A DNA stretch of 64,000 nucleotides from Lachnospiraceae bacterium Zagget3 (GTDB taxonomy: Bacteria > Bacillota_A > Clostridia > Lachnospirales > Lachnospiraceae). Position 1 is the stretch's first letter. The number at the start of each line of letters is the position of its first letter. The position numbers were made by a program, and so were the translations under genes. The notes beneath the pieces are model-generated. The model saw nothing but the letters and a program-made list of their open reading frames with translations. It did no database searches and was not told the origin of the DNA. The stretch lies in NCBI GenBank assembly GCA_001941025.1, contig MSHE01000016.1, positions 1 through 64,000 of the forward strand, in the 5' to 3' direction. Below are positions 43,905 through 53,611 of this stretch, in pieces.

Positions 43905-46400
43905 ATGGCAAAAAAACAAAAACTGCCCAAATCGCATGTCAAGCGCCTGAAGCTTTATCAGGCGGAACATCCGATGAGCCAGGCCCAATATCAAAAGAAG
44001 CTTCACATTGCCCGGAGAAAGAACTTTTTCCGCATTTTCTGGCGCGTGATCCTGATCGTTGTGATTGCGTTGGTGGTGATCTTTTTGGCGGCGAACTTTT
44101 GGCTCTACCGACACAGCGGCATGACGCTGTGGGGCTTCTCTCAGGAGGCAAAGGAGATTGTGGAGGAGAGCAGTCCCGAGGACTTTATATACGCGGAATC
44201 CTCCTTTGTTTACAGCGCTGACGGCACAAGGCTTGCGGAGCTTTCGGAAGACACGGATGCCACGTTCCTCTCTTACGATGAGATTCCGTCCGATGTGGTT
44301 GACGCGTTTGTGTCTGTGGAGGACCGCTCCTTCTGGACGAACGACGGCGTGGATTACAGCGGTATCGCCCGCGTTATCCTAAACTATATCCGCACGCGCG
44401 GGGAGGTTGTTGAGGGCGCCAGCACGATCACGCAGCAGCTGGCGCGGAATACCTTCCTAACGAATGACAAGACGATCGAGCGCAAGATTGAAGAGATCTT
44501 CATCGCGCGGGAGATGACGAAAAAGTACTCCAAAGAGGAGATCATGGCATACTACTGCAATACCTGCTGCTTTGCCAACGGCATCTACGGGGTGGAGGAT
44601 GCTGCCCAGCAATACTTCGGCCGTTCCGTGCAGGATCTCACGCTCTCTGAGATGGCCTACCTATGCGCGATCCCGAACAGGCCGGAGTACTACAACCCGT
44701 TAAAGGAGCCGCAAAACGCGATCAGCCGTCGGGATAAGATCCTGGGCGATATGGTGGAGTGCGGCTACATCACCGAGAGCGAATCTCTGGAGGCGCAGAG
44801 TCAGTCCATCAAGGTCGCCGAGGTGGAGACAGACGATTCGTTTTACAACTACGAGGTCACGTACGCGATCTACTGCGCCGTGCGTTACTTTATGAAGATG
44901 GACGGATTTGAATTCCAGTATGAGTTCGAAAGCGACGAGGAATACCAGAGCTACCTGGCAACCTACGACGAGTATTACGCGCAGGCGAAGCACAAGCTCT
45001 ACACCGGCGGGTACGAGGTGGAAACGAGCATCAGCCTGTCGGCTCAGGAGGAGCTGCAGGAGATCCTGGATGAACAGCTCGATGAATTTGATGAGCAAAA
45101 CGAGGAGGGCATCGACGACCTGCAGGGCGCGGTCACGGTGATCAATAATGAGACAGGAAAAGTGACGGCTATCATCGGCGGGCGCTCGCAGAACGAAAAT
45201 GAAAAAATCTACTCCTTAAACCGCGCCTATCAGAGCTATGCCCAGCCGGGCAGTTCGTTTAAGCCGCTGGCGGTCTATACGCCGGCGTTGGATAACGGCT
45301 ACGACGCCTATTCCGTACTAAAGAACATCGATGTGGAAGCGGCGATGCAAAGTACCACTCCGGAGATTTCCGAGATGTCCGGAAGCGGAGTCTATCTGAT
45401 CAACGCAGTGGAACAGAGCCTAAACGGCTGCGCCTGCTGGCTGTTTAACGAGATCGGGGTGTGGAAAGGCCTTTCCTATGTGCAGGACATGAACTTCGCG
45501 CGGATCATGCCGGAGGACTACAACCTGAGCGCCGCGTTGGGTGGTCTCACCTACGGTGTCACCACGGTAGAGATGGCAAACGCGTATTATACATTGGAAA
45601 ACCACGGCGTTTATACCCAGACAGACTGCATTGAACACATCTACGACAACCGGAGCATAGACATCTATGAGAATCCGGAATCGAAAATCGTTTATTCCGC
45701 GGAGGCCGCGGATGAGATGACGGACATCCTGAAGGGTGTGTTGACAGCTGGCACGGCTTCGAGTTCGGACTGGTACAGCTACACGGAGACCGAGGCGGCC
45801 GGAAAGACCGGCACGACGAACGACAACAAGGCGGGATGGTTCTGCGGCTACACGCCCTATTACACGATTGCGGTCTGGGTCGGCTGCGACAATCCAAAGC
45901 CCGTTGAAGAGCTGCAGGGTGCCACCTATCCGCTTGGCATCTGGGAGGAATCCATGCTGGATCTGATGCAGGATTTGCCGACGCGCTCGTTTGAAAAAGC
46001 GGAAGAGGAAGAAGAAGAGGACTACAGCTGGATGGACGAGGTGTATAACAACGCGTCGAGAGGAAGCTCGAGCGAGAGCTCGGGCGGAAGCTCGGAAGGA
46101 GGCGGTGGCACAGAGTCATCCTGGCAAGAGGAGTCTTCAGAGCCGTCCTGGCAAGAAGAGTTGCCGCAAGAGACATGGGAAGGAACCGAGGAAGAGATCG
46201 AGGAGGAAACGGTCGTAGAAGAGGGATCCACGGAGGAAGCCACGGGTGATGCCACCGCAGGCAATGACGCGGGCGGAGTCGTGGAAACTACGCCTGCCGC
46301 CCAGCCAGAGCCTGAGGCAACCTATGAGCCTGCAGCCGAGGAGCCGACGGCGCAGGAACAGGAGCCTCCGCCGGAGTCCGAACAGCCCGAAGGGGAATAG
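43905..46400 (+). CDS. Class A penicillin-binding protein
   Basis: An 831-residue bifunctional peptidoglycan synthase. A basic cytoplasmic N-terminus and one membrane helix (about 43-65) precede a GT51 glycosyltransferase domain (catalytic Glu139 in VEDRSFW; EGASTITQQLARN). The transpeptidase domain has SxxK at Ser450-Lys453 (PGSSFKP), an SLN motif (EQSLNGC) and KTGTT at Lys634. The tail from about 690 is low-complexity acidic and Ser/Gly-rich. It polymerises and cross-links lipid II outside the membrane. The gene follows an inverted repeat and starts an operon with aroA. Confidence 0.96.
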   Translation: MAKKQKLPKSHVKRLKLYQAEHPMSQAQYQKKLHIARRKNFFRIFWRVILIVVIALVVIFLAANFWLYRHSGMTLWGFSQEAKEIVEESSPEDFIYAESSFVYSADGTRLAELSEDTDATFLSYDEIPSDVVDAFVSVEDRSFWTNDGVDYSGIARVILNYIRTRGEVVEGASTITQQLARNTFLTNDKTIERKIEEIFIAREMTKKYSKEEIMAYYCNTCCFANGIYGVEDAAQQYFGRSVQDLTLSEMAYLCAIPNRPEYYNPLKEPQNAISRRDKILGDMVECGYITESESLEAQSQSIKVAEVETDDSFYNYEVTYAIYCAVRYFMKMDGFEFQYEFESDEEYQSYLATYDEYYAQAKHKLYTGGYEVETSISLSAQEELQEILDEQLDEFDEQNEEGIDDLQGAVTVINNETGKVTAIIGGRSQNENEKIYSLNRAYQSYAQPGSSFKPLAVYTPALDNGYDAYSVLKNIDVEAAMQSTTPEISEMSGSGVYLINAVEQSLNGCACWLFNEIGVWKGLSYVQDMNFARIMPEDYNLSAALGGLTYGVTTVEMANAYYTLENHGVYTQTDCIEHIYDNRSIDIYENPESKIVYSAEAADEMTDILKGVLTAGTASSSDWYSYTETEAAGKTGTTNDNKAGWFCGYTPYYTIAVWVGCDNPKPVEELQGATYPLGIWEESMLDLMQDLPTRSFEKAEEEEEEDYSWMDEVYNNASRGSSSESSGGSSEGGGGTESSWQEESSEPSWQEELPQETWEGTEEEIEEETVVEEGSTEEATGDATAGNDAGGVVETTPAAQPEPEATYEPAAEEPTAQEQEPPPESEQPEGE

Positions 46401-46409
46401 GAGCAGTTC

Positions 46410-47777
46410 ATGTTCATTACACGAAGAGAAAAAACAGAACAATATGAAGTGCGCTGCCCCCGGCAGCCGGTGCACTGGGAAGTGGAGGTTCCGGGCTCGA
46501 AGAGCATTACGAACCGGGCTTTGCTTTTGTCCGCGCTCGGGGAAGAAGCCGTGCGGCTTACGGGAGTGCTGTTTTCCGATGATACCTGGTTTTTTGTCGA
46601 GGCACTTCGGGATTTGGGCATCTTTGTTGAGGCGTCCGAGGAAAAACGGCAGATGATCGTGAGCGGCTGTGCCGGGCTGATTCCCCATGGGAGGGCACGG
46701 ATCACAGCAGGCAGTTCCGGGACAACGGCGCGGTTTTTGACGGCGGTGCTGGGGGTCTCTGATGGCACATATGAGATCGCGGCGTTGCCACAGATGGAAG
46801 AACGGCCGATGCAGCCGCTGTTTGAGGCGCTTGGTGCGCTTGGCGCGCAAATTACCTGGGAGGGCGCTGAGTGGCACCTGCCGGTCCGTCTTACCGGAGC
46901 CGGCTCGCAGTCGGACTGGGTGAAGGTACAGCCGAGGGCTATGCCCGAGGAGGAGCGATCCGAGCGGCATCCGGTATCGATGGAAATGGACATCAGCGAG
47001 AGCACGCAGTTTTTGAGCGCGTTTTTGATGGCTGCCCCTCTGTTCCCCGATGGCGCCCGGATCCGGATCACGAGTGAAAAAAAGGATGGCCCTTACATCC
47101 GTATGACCCGGCAGATGATGGAAGATTTTGGCGTCAATGTATGTTTTGAGGAGGACGCTTATCTCCTTCCGGTCGACGCGAGGTATCAATGTGAGGCTTA
47201 TCACGTGGAGCCGGATGTCTCGGCGGCTTGCTATTTCTATGCTGCAGCGGCCGTTACCGGCGGATATGTTCGGGTAAACGGGATCCACAAAGACAGTTTG
47301 CAGGGGGATCTGGCTTTTCTCGATGTGCTCTCCCGTATGGGATGTGACGTGCGGGAAGAGGAGGACGGCATTGCGGTCACGGGGCCCGCGTCAGGCGCTC
47401 TGCACGGGGTGACCGTGGACATGCGGGATTTTTCGGATCAGGCGCTTACCCTGGCGGCCATTGCGCCTTACGCCGACGCGCCGACGGAGATCAAGAACGT
47501 CGCGCACATCCGGCAGCAGGAGTCGGATCGAATCCAGGCGATCGTGACCAATCTGCGCCGCGCTGGAATCTCCTGCGAAGAGACCCCGGACGGCGTGCGG
47601 ATCGAACCGGGCCGGCCGACGTCGTGCGCGATAGAAACCTTTGACGACCATCGTGTGGCAATGGCGTTTGCGATCATGGGCCTCGGCGCGGACGGGATCG
47701 TGATTGAGGATCCCGCGTGCTGTCGGAAGACATTTAAACAATTTTTTAAGATATTGGATCAATTGTGCAGCGAATGA
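46410..47777 (+). CDS. aroA: 3-phosphoshikimate 1-carboxyvinyltransferase (EPSP synthase)
   Basis: A 455-residue enzyme of the shikimate pathway. PGSKSITNRALLLSAL is the phosphoenolpyruvate-binding motif; GSSGTTARFLTA replaces the usual GNAGTTxR; RPMQPL and a QQESDRI segment (usually KESDR) follow, and FDDHRVAMAFAI closes the active site. The differences from consensus are modest. It lies nine bases after the PBP gene and 13 before the patatin-like gene. Confidence 0.94.
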   Translation: MFITRREKTEQYEVRCPRQPVHWEVEVPGSKSITNRALLLSALGEEAVRLTGVLFSDDTWFFVEALRDLGIFVEASEEKRQMIVSGCAGLIPHGRARITAGSSGTTARFLTAVLGVSDGTYEIAALPQMEERPMQPLFEALGALGAQITWEGAEWHLPVRLTGAGSQSDWVKVQPRAMPEEERSERHPVSMEMDISESTQFLSAFLMAAPLFPDGARIRITSEKKDGPYIRMTRQMMEDFGVNVCFEEDAYLLPVDARYQCEAYHVEPDVSAACYFYAAAAVTGGYVRVNGIHKDSLQGDLAFLDVLSRMGCDVREEEDGIAVTGPASGALHGVTVDMRDFSDQALTLAAIAPYADAPTEIKNVAHIRQQESDRIQAIVTNLRRAGISCEETPDGVRIEPGRPTSCAIETFDDHRVAMAFAIMGLGADGIVIEDPACCRKTFKQFFKILDQLCSE

Positions 47778-47790
47778 GAAGGGGAACGTT

Positions 47791-48639
47791 ATGAAACTGG
47801 GAATTGTGATGGAAGGCGGCGCGAGCCGTACAATTTTTTCCTGCGGGGTAACGGATGTTCTGATGGACGAGGGCATCTATCCCGACTACTTTATCGGGGT
47901 GTCCGCGGGGATTGCCTACGGGGTGTCCTATATCTCCCGGCAGCGCGGCCGGAATGTCGAGTTTACGCAGAAGTATATGCATAGTCCAAAATATATGGGG
48001 ATGCGGTATCTGCTTGACCCGAAGAAAAAGTGTTACTACAATCTGGAGTTTGACTTTGATGAGATTCCGAACCGGCTCGTGCCGTTCGATTATGGGACGC
48101 TGGCGGCCTTTCCGGGGCCGGTGCTCTCCGCGGTCACGAATGTGCGGACCGGAAAGGCGGAATATCTGCAGGTCCCGCCGTATGAGATACATTGGGAGAC
48201 GACGATCGCGAGCTGCTCGCTGCCGGTGCTTTTCCCGCCGGTGAAACTCGGGCACAACTACTATCTGGATGGCGGACTCGCCGATCCGATTCCGTTTGAG
48301 AAGGCGCTGGCAGACGGCTGCGACCGCGTTGTCGTGATCCTGACCCGTGAGCGGGACTATGTAAAAAAACGGGAGCGGGGCACCGTTGTCGTGGACTTCA
48401 TATATCAGAAGTACCCGACGATCGTGGAGTGTATGAAGAGACGCGCGAAGTTTTACAACGAGACGACCGAACGGCTCTTTGCGGCAGAGAAGCGGGGGGA
48501 TGTCTTTGTCATCACGCCGTGGGATACATTCGGAGTCGGCCTTACCGAGGGCGACTGGGCGAAACTGGAGCCGCTCTATCTGGAAGGCGTCGCCGTGATG
48601 CGTGAGCGGATGGAAGACTTGCGGAAGTACCTGCAGTAG
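47791..48639 (+). CDS. Patatin-like phospholipase
   Basis: A 282-residue protein with the patatin signature: oxyanion loop MEGGASRTIFSCGV, nucleophile Ser in GVSAG, and the catalytic Asp in DGGLADPIP. Bacterial members are lipid acyl hydrolases; the substrate is not predictable. GAAGGGGAACG precedes the ATG. No signal peptide, so it acts in the cytoplasm or at the inner membrane face. Confidence 0.94.
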   Translation: MKLGIVMEGGASRTIFSCGVTDVLMDEGIYPDYFIGVSAGIAYGVSYISRQRGRNVEFTQKYMHSPKYMGMRYLLDPKKKCYYNLEFDFDEIPNRLVPFDYGTLAAFPGPVLSAVTNVRTGKAEYLQVPPYEIHWETTIASCSLPVLFPPVKLGHNYYLDGGLADPIPFEKALADGCDRVVVILTRERDYVKKRERGTVVVDFIYQKYPTIVECMKRRAKFYNETTERLFAAEKRGDVFVITPWDTFGVGLTEGDWAKLEPLYLEGVAVMRERMEDLRKYLQ

Positions 48640-48689
48640 CGCTGCGGGGCCGGCAGCGGAAGTTTTGGAGAACAAAGGATTATGGAATT

Positions 48690-49175
48690 ATGGTATATGG
48701 AAGATTTGCGGTAGAAAAAGCAGATTTGGAAGCGGCAAACGAGATCATAAGAACGGTGTTTGAGGAAGAGTTGGGGTTTCCCGAACAGAGCGACGGGGAG
48801 GAATTTTTTCTGAGCGCGCTTGTTTTTACCGGTGATCCCGACCAACCTGCGTCCGGGGAGTCTGCCGGAGCCGCGCCTGCCGGCGCGGGGCGCCTTGTAT
48901 TCGACGGCACGCGCGTTTCCCTCGCGGAGGTGGCTGTGCTGCCGCCGTACCGCGGGCAGGCATACGGAGACTTTCTCGTACGGCTCCTGATCGACCGGGC
49001 CGGGCAGGCGGGGGCGGCCGAGATCCGGATTGACGCCCTTGCGGGGACGGAGGAATTTTTCACTGGAATCGGCTTTTTGCCGGACGGGGAGCCCTTCGCG
49101 CGCGATGGCGGGATGTGGCAGCCGATGGTGCTTGTTGTAAAAGAGATGCATCGCTGTGAGGGCTGCCGGCCATAG
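48690..49175 (+). CDS. GNAT family N-acetyltransferase
   Basis: A 161-residue protein. Acetyl-CoA-binding motif A is seen in VAVLPPYRGQAYGDFLVRLL, followed by GAAEIRIDALAGTEEFFTGI and GFLPDGEPF. An Ala/Gly/Pro-rich insertion (about 50-67) interrupts the early strands. Acceptor substrate unknown. AAAGGA lies ten bases before the ATG. It ends the PBP-aroA-patatin-GNAT run. Confidence 0.88.
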   Translation: MVYGRFAVEKADLEAANEIIRTVFEEELGFPEQSDGEEFFLSALVFTGDPDQPASGESAGAAPAGAGRLVFDGTRVSLAEVAVLPPYRGQAYGDFLVRLLIDRAGQAGAAEIRIDALAGTEEFFTGIGFLPDGEPFARDGGMWQPMVLVVKEMHRCEGCRP

Positions 49176-49190
49176 GCAAAGAAAATGCGC

Positions 49191-49219
49191 TTGCAGGATG
49201 CATACAAACTACGTATACT
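49191..49219 (+). promoter_or_regulatory. Sigma-A promoter of the MFS gene
   Basis: TTGCAG (49191-49196), 17-base spacer, TATACT (49214-49219). Predicted start near 49226, only about ten bases before the first ATG. Confidence 0.75.
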
Positions 49220-49235
49220 GTAGGATACAAAACGT

Positions 49236-50498
49236 ATGAAAGACAGTGCGATGAAAAGTTTGAACCGGTGGACATACGTGATCATCGGTGTCATTGTCCT
49301 GCTTCTCGCGGGACTGGTGTACGCGTGGACCGTCATGTCCCAGTCGATCGGCGCGGCGCGTCCCGATTGGACCGCCCAGCAGTTGTCTGTCACCTTTACG
49401 CTGGTCATGGTATTTTTCTGTGCCGGCGCGTTTCTGGCAGGCACCTTCTCAAAGAAGGTCAGCCCGCGGATCTTTATACTGTGCTCCGGCATCCTTTTCT
49501 TCGTCGGATTTTTTGTCGCGGCCGCAACCGGCATGACCCCGGCACTGCTCTATGTGGGCTTTGGAGTCCTGTGCGGTCTCGGCGCGGGCATAGCCTATAA
49601 CACGGTCATGAGCACCATGCTGACGTGGTTTCCCGACAAGCAGGGGCTGGTCTCGGGGATTCTTTTAATGGGATTTGGCATAGGCGCCTTTCTCATTGAC
49701 AATGTTTTTAATGCCGTTACCCCGATTGACGGCTCGGACGCGTGGAAGAGCACCTTTCGGGGCTTCGGCATCGTGATCGTCGTTGTTTTTGTGATCTGCT
49801 GCTTCTTTTTTGTAAAGCCGGGTCCGGACTTTCATCCGGAAAACGGCAGGGAAAAAGCGCAGCGTGAGCCGGCGAGCGAGTTGAATACCGGCCAGATGGT
49901 GCGGAAACCGACATTTTGGTTTTACTATGTATGGACTGTTTTTGCCAGTTCCGCGGGGCTGACACTTGTGTCACAAGGGAGCGGCATCGCGACGGAAGTC
50001 GGGGTGGCGGTGTCGGCCGGCATGATCGCGGTGGTGGTCGGGCTGATCTCTATCTTTGACGGGGTCGGCCGTGTGATCTTTGGCGCGCTGCATGACCGTA
50101 CGGGGCACCGGGTTCCGATGTCCCTTGTCATGGCCGTCTATGTCGCGTCGGCGCTGGTCCTCATCCTGGCGCTGCGCACGGGCGCGTTTTCGCTGATCGT
50201 CGTAGGCTTTATCCTGGGTGGACTGGGGCACGGTGGGGTCACGCCGACGAACTCGGCGTTGATCCGGGATTTCTTTGGACGCAAAAACTATGCGATGAAT
50301 TTTTCGGTGGTCACCACAGATCTGTTGATCGCGTCGTTTGGATCCACCATCGCGGGAAGGTTGTATGACACAACGCATTCCTACATGGCAATGAACTATA
50401 TGATCATCATTCTTATTGTGGTTGCGTTTGTCGCGTTTTTTGGTGTCCGCAGACCGAAGCCGCAGGCAGAGGAGGCGGCACGGAAAGAGGAGATCTGA
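49236..50498 (+). CDS. OFA-type major facilitator superfamily transporter
   Basis: A 420-residue, 12-helix carrier of the oxalate/formate antiporter (OFA) family. Typical segments: VYAWTVMSQSIG, GLGAGIAYNTVMSTMLTWFPD, KQGLVSGILLMGFGIGA, and in the second half FDGVGRVIFGALHDRTGHR. The substrate, an organic anion by family, is not fixed. Neither ATG 49236 nor ATG 49251 has a clear ribosome binding site, and the leader is very short. Confidence 0.93.
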   Translation: MKDSAMKSLNRWTYVIIGVIVLLLAGLVYAWTVMSQSIGAARPDWTAQQLSVTFTLVMVFFCAGAFLAGTFSKKVSPRIFILCSGILFFVGFFVAAATGMTPALLYVGFGVLCGLGAGIAYNTVMSTMLTWFPDKQGLVSGILLMGFGIGAFLIDNVFNAVTPIDGSDAWKSTFRGFGIVIVVVFVICCFFFVKPGPDFHPENGREKAQREPASELNTGQMVRKPTFWFYYVWTVFASSAGLTLVSQGSGIATEVGVAVSAGMIAVVVGLISIFDGVGRVIFGALHDRTGHRVPMSLVMAVYVASALVLILALRTGAFSLIVVGFILGGLGHGGVTPTNSALIRDFFGRKNYAMNFSVVTTDLLIASFGSTIAGRLYDTTHSYMAMNYMIIILIVVAFVAFFGVRRPKPQAEEAARKEEI

Positions 50499-50515
50499 GA
50501 CAGGGTTAAAACATT

Positions 50516-51532
50516 ATGAAGAGAAGGACATTGGCAAGGATTATTTTCATTGCCATACTGATCGCGATCATCATTTATACGTTTTGGGGCTCCTGGCAGG
50601 ACATCTTTGTGAGGCTTTCCCAGACCGCCCCTCTGATTTTGGTGCTGATCGGCATATGGACCGTGATCTATCATCTGGTCGAAGCCTGGATCACGTTTTC
50701 CCTTGCCCGGATCTACAACCCGGATCTGCGCTATTATCAGGCGATGTACTGCGCGTTTTACGCCTCGTTTTACCGTCTGTCCACGCTCGGGATCGGGTCC
50801 GGTTTTGCCGCGATCTATTATCTCGCCAACCACGGCTTGACTTATTCGCAGGCTACGGGCATGTATATGTTTCAATATACGCTTCACAAGGTGAGCATCG
50901 CCGCTTTTTCCGGCATTTTTTTCCTGGTCAACTGGGCTGCCATGGTGAACGACTACCGGGATTACGGCATCTACCTGATCCTGGCTTACATCCTGACCAT
51001 CGTGATCGTGGTCTTTTTCGTCCTGTTGATCGTTTTCCCGCCGTTTCACAAAGCGGTTTTGTTCCTCCTGGGGCTGGTCAATTTCCGACACCGGCTCGAT
51101 GATACGATCGAGAGAGTGCGGGGGTACCTGCAGGACATGGAGGAGACAGCGCCGGACCTGTTAAAGAACGTGCGGATTATTGTGACGTCTATTTTGAAGA
51201 ACTTCTTTAAGCTCCTCTTCTGGTACAGCATCCCGTTTCTGGTCCTGCTCCAGACGCAGCCGATATCCCTTCGGATGTCCTGGGGTGTGACCTCTCTGTC
51301 TACGACGACGGCGGCCGTCATTCCGACCCCGGTGGGCCTCGGTTCCACGGAGCTGATCATGACGGGCATGTTCAGCGTGCTGGTCGGCGTGGAGGACGGC
51401 GCGGCGGTGACGCTGCTCTACCGCTTCGGGACGTTCATCCTCCCCTTCGCGATCGGGGGGATCATGATCCTCATCTCGCATCTTGTCAAACGGATCCGGC
51501 AGGGACGCGCGGCGCAGAAGGCGAAAGCGTAA
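50516..51532 (+). CDS. Flippase-like membrane protein (LPG_synthase_TM / UPF0104)
   Basis: A 338-residue protein with about eight membrane helices in the arrangement of the lysylphosphatidylglycerol synthase N-terminal flippase domain: YASFYRLSTLGIGSGFAAIYY, and AAVIPTPVGLGSTELIM near the end, the family's PxPGGxGxxE-like motif. It has no C-terminal synthase domain, so it is a stand-alone flippase-like protein of unknown substrate. It follows the MFS gene by 17 bases and may be co-transcribed. Confidence 0.9.
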   Translation: MKRRTLARIIFIAILIAIIIYTFWGSWQDIFVRLSQTAPLILVLIGIWTVIYHLVEAWITFSLARIYNPDLRYYQAMYCAFYASFYRLSTLGIGSGFAAIYYLANHGLTYSQATGMYMFQYTLHKVSIAAFSGIFFLVNWAAMVNDYRDYGIYLILAYILTIVIVVFFVLLIVFPPFHKAVLFLLGLVNFRHRLDDTIERVRGYLQDMEETAPDLLKNVRIIVTSILKNFFKLLFWYSIPFLVLLQTQPISLRMSWGVTSLSTTTAAVIPTPVGLGSTELIMTGMFSVLVGVEDGAAVTLLYRFGTFILPFAIGGIMILISHLVKRIRQGRAAQKAKA

Positions 51533-51562
51533 GGTTGTTTTTCGCGGAATGCAAGAAGTATC

Positions 51563-51591
51563 TTGTAATCCGTATGAGCTTGTGCTATGAT
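51563..51591 (+). promoter_or_regulatory. Sigma-A promoter of the riboflavin operon
   Basis: TTGTAA (51563-51568), 17-base spacer, TATGAT (51586-51591). Start near 51598, just before the FMN riboswitch. Confidence 0.75.
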
Positions 51592-51606
51592 AGACTTCGA
51601 CAACAG

Positions 51607-51736
51607 AAAAACTCTTCAGGGCAGGGTGCGATTCCCGACCGGCGGTACAGCCCGCGAGCGCGAAAGCGCAGATTTGGTGACTCCCACTTGGGATATTCCA
51701 AAGCCGACAGTATAGTCTGGATGAAAGAAAAGTTTT
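51607..51736 (+). ncRNA. FMN riboswitch (RFN element)
   Basis: Contains the RFN core: TCTTCAGGGCAGGGTGCGAT, TTCCCGACCGGCGGTACAG, CCCGCGAGC, a variable CGCGAAAGCG arm, TTTGGTGACTCC, and the closing GCCGACAGTATAGTCTGGAT. FMN binding should favour the terminator hairpin at 51770 and so switch off the rib operon. Confidence 0.97.
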
Positions 51737-51769
51737 GTGACAGAGGCGCATTGTTTTTGCGCGTAGATT

Positions 51770-51800
51770 CCCTGAGAGTTTCTCAGGGATTTTTGTTTTT
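51770..51800 (+). terminator. Riboswitch-controlled terminator
   Basis: Stem CCCTGAGA-GTT-TCTCAGGG (51770-51788), then ATTTTTGTTTTT. It lies between the FMN aptamer and ribD, as expected for control by transcription termination. Confidence 0.9.
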
Positions 51801-51811
51801 AAGGAGAGAGC

Positions 51812-52927
51812 ATGAACCACGAGGATTATATGCGCCGCGCCATTGAGTTGGCACGGCGGGGCGAAGGCCACACGAATCCGAATCCGATGGTCGGCTGCGT
51901 GATCGCGCGGGACGGCCAGATTCTGGCCGAGGGGTGGCACGCGGCATACGGCGAGGCACACGCGGAGCGAAACGCGCTTCTGTCCTGTACGGAGGATGTG
52001 ACCGGCGCGGATCTGTATGTGAATTTGGAGCCTTGCTGCCACACCGGCAAGACACCGCCCTGTACGGACCTTATCATCGAACGGGGCTTGGGCCGCGTGT
52101 TTGTCGGCGGCTTAGATCCGAACCCGTTGGTCAACGGACAAGGCGTTACGATCCTTCGGGAGGCAGGTATCGGTGTGGTGACCGGAATCTGTGAAGAGGA
52201 GTGCCGGCATCTGAATGAAGTGTTTTACCATTTCATGGAGACGGGGCGGCCGTTTGTGGCCATGAAGTACGCGATGTCTCTGGACGGGAAGATTGCCTGC
52301 GAGACCGGCGACTCCCGCTGGGTGACCGGCGAGGAGGCACGGGCGCACGTCCAGACGCTGCGAAACCGCTATATGGGAATTATGGTTGGAATCGGTACAG
52401 TGCTCGCGGACGACCCTATGCTGACCTGTCGGATCCCGGACGGTGTCAATCCGACCCGGATCATCTGTGACAGCAGCCTGCGGATGCCGTCGGAATGCCG
52501 GATCGTGCAGACGGCGGAGGAGATTCCAACGATCGTTGTCTGCAAGCAGGAGGCATATGAAGCGGACTGGGCGGCAAAGCGCAGAGCGCGTCTTACGGAC
52601 GCCGGAATCCGGATTCTGCCTACGTCGGGCGGCATCGGCGTCGGCGTGAATTTGCGTCAGTTGATGGACGAGTTGGGACAGGAGGGCATGGACAGCATTC
52701 TCCTGGAGGGCGGCAGTACGATCAACTCCTCCGCCCTGCGAAACGAGATCGTGAGCAAGATCTATACCTATATTTCCAACAAACTGATCGGCGGGGCGGA
52801 CGCGCCCACACCCATCGGAGGAATCGGGGTGGATTATATTGCGGACGCGGTACATCTGGAAGAGGTGAAAATCCGCGCGATCGGTGAAGACCTGCTGATC
52901 CGCGGCTATCCGGTGTATCCGGAGTGA
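51812..52927 (+). CDS. ribD: RibD, bifunctional deaminase/reductase
   Basis: A 371-residue bifunctional enzyme. The N-terminal deaminase has the zinc site HAERNAL with PCCHTGKTPPC; the C-terminal reductase begins near residue 150 (MKYAMSLDGKIA) and has GSRWVTG-like and LLEGGSTINSSAL motifs. It carries out the second and third steps of riboflavin synthesis. AAGGAGAG precedes the ATG. First gene of the rib operon. Confidence 0.97.
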   Translation: MNHEDYMRRAIELARRGEGHTNPNPMVGCVIARDGQILAEGWHAAYGEAHAERNALLSCTEDVTGADLYVNLEPCCHTGKTPPCTDLIIERGLGRVFVGGLDPNPLVNGQGVTILREAGIGVVTGICEEECRHLNEVFYHFMETGRPFVAMKYAMSLDGKIACETGDSRWVTGEEARAHVQTLRNRYMGIMVGIGTVLADDPMLTCRIPDGVNPTRIICDSSLRMPSECRIVQTAEEIPTIVVCKQEAYEADWAAKRRARLTDAGIRILPTSGGIGVGVNLRQLMDELGQEGMDSILLEGGSTINSSALRNEIVSKIYTYISNKLIGGADAPTPIGGIGVDYIADAVHLEEVKIRAIGEDLLIRGYPVYPE

Positions 52928-52953
52928 AACGGCCGCGGGGGAGGAAATGAATC

Positions 52954-53601
52954 ATGTTTACAGGCATCATAGAAGAAAAGGGAACGATCCGGACCACCCG
53001 GCGCGACGGCAGCGCGTGTGTCCTGACGATCGGCTGCCGTGAGGTGCTGCGCGGGACAAACGTGGGCGACAGCATCGCGGTAAGCGGGGTCTGCCTCACC
53101 GTGACCGCGCTGGGCAGTGATTTTTTCACGGCGGATCTGATGGCGGAGACCTTACAGCGCAGCTCCCTCGGAGCACTTGAGGCCGGTGCCGCCGTCAACC
53201 TTGAGCGGGCCATGCCGGCCGACGGGCGCTTCGGCGGACACATCGTTTCCGGTCACATTGACGGGGCCGGCACGGTACGGGAGATCCGGCGGGACGGCAA
53301 CGCGGTCTGGTACACGATCACGGCAGCACCGGCGCTCCTGCGCTATATTGTGGAGAAGGGCTCCATTGCCGTCGACGGAATAAGCCTTACCGTGGCGTAT
53401 GTGGATGAGGGGTGTTTTAAAGTGTCAATCATCCCGCACACGCTTGCGGTGACAACGCTTCCCGACCGCCGAGTCGGCGACACGGTCAACCTCGAATGCG
53501 ATATCATCGGAAAATACGTGGAACGGCTGCTTGCCCACCCGGCAGCAGAGGAAGAGGACAGCGGCCTTACGGAAGAGTTCTTACGTAAGTGCGGCTTTTA
53601 G
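52954..53601 (+). CDS. ribE: Riboflavin synthase, alpha chain
   Basis: A 215-residue protein with the start [10 protein letters not shown] and two lumazine-binding barrels; the repeats are seen as [11 protein letters not shown] and [11 protein letters not shown]. It dismutates two lumazine molecules to riboflavin. GGGGGAGG precedes the ATG. Confidence 0.97.
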   Translation: MFTGIIEEKGTIRTTRRDGSACVLTIGCREVLRGTNVGDSIAVSGVCLTVTALGSDFFTADLMAETLQRSSLGALEAGAAVNLERAMPADGRFGGHIVSGHIDGAGTVREIRRDGNAVWYTITAAPALLRYIVEKGSIAVDGISLTVAYVDEGCFKVSIIPHTLAVTTLPDRRVGDTVNLECDIIGKYVERLLAHPAAEEEDSGLTEEFLRKCGF

Positions 53602-53611
53602 GAGGGTAGAA

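Noticed and set aside
46137..47288. Minus-strand open frame of 383 codons
   Set aside because: Antisense to the PBP tail and aroA; Arg/His-rich with no recognisable domain.
51607..51800. FMN riboswitch as a novel element
   Set aside because: It matches the well-known RFN element and controls the expected rib genes.
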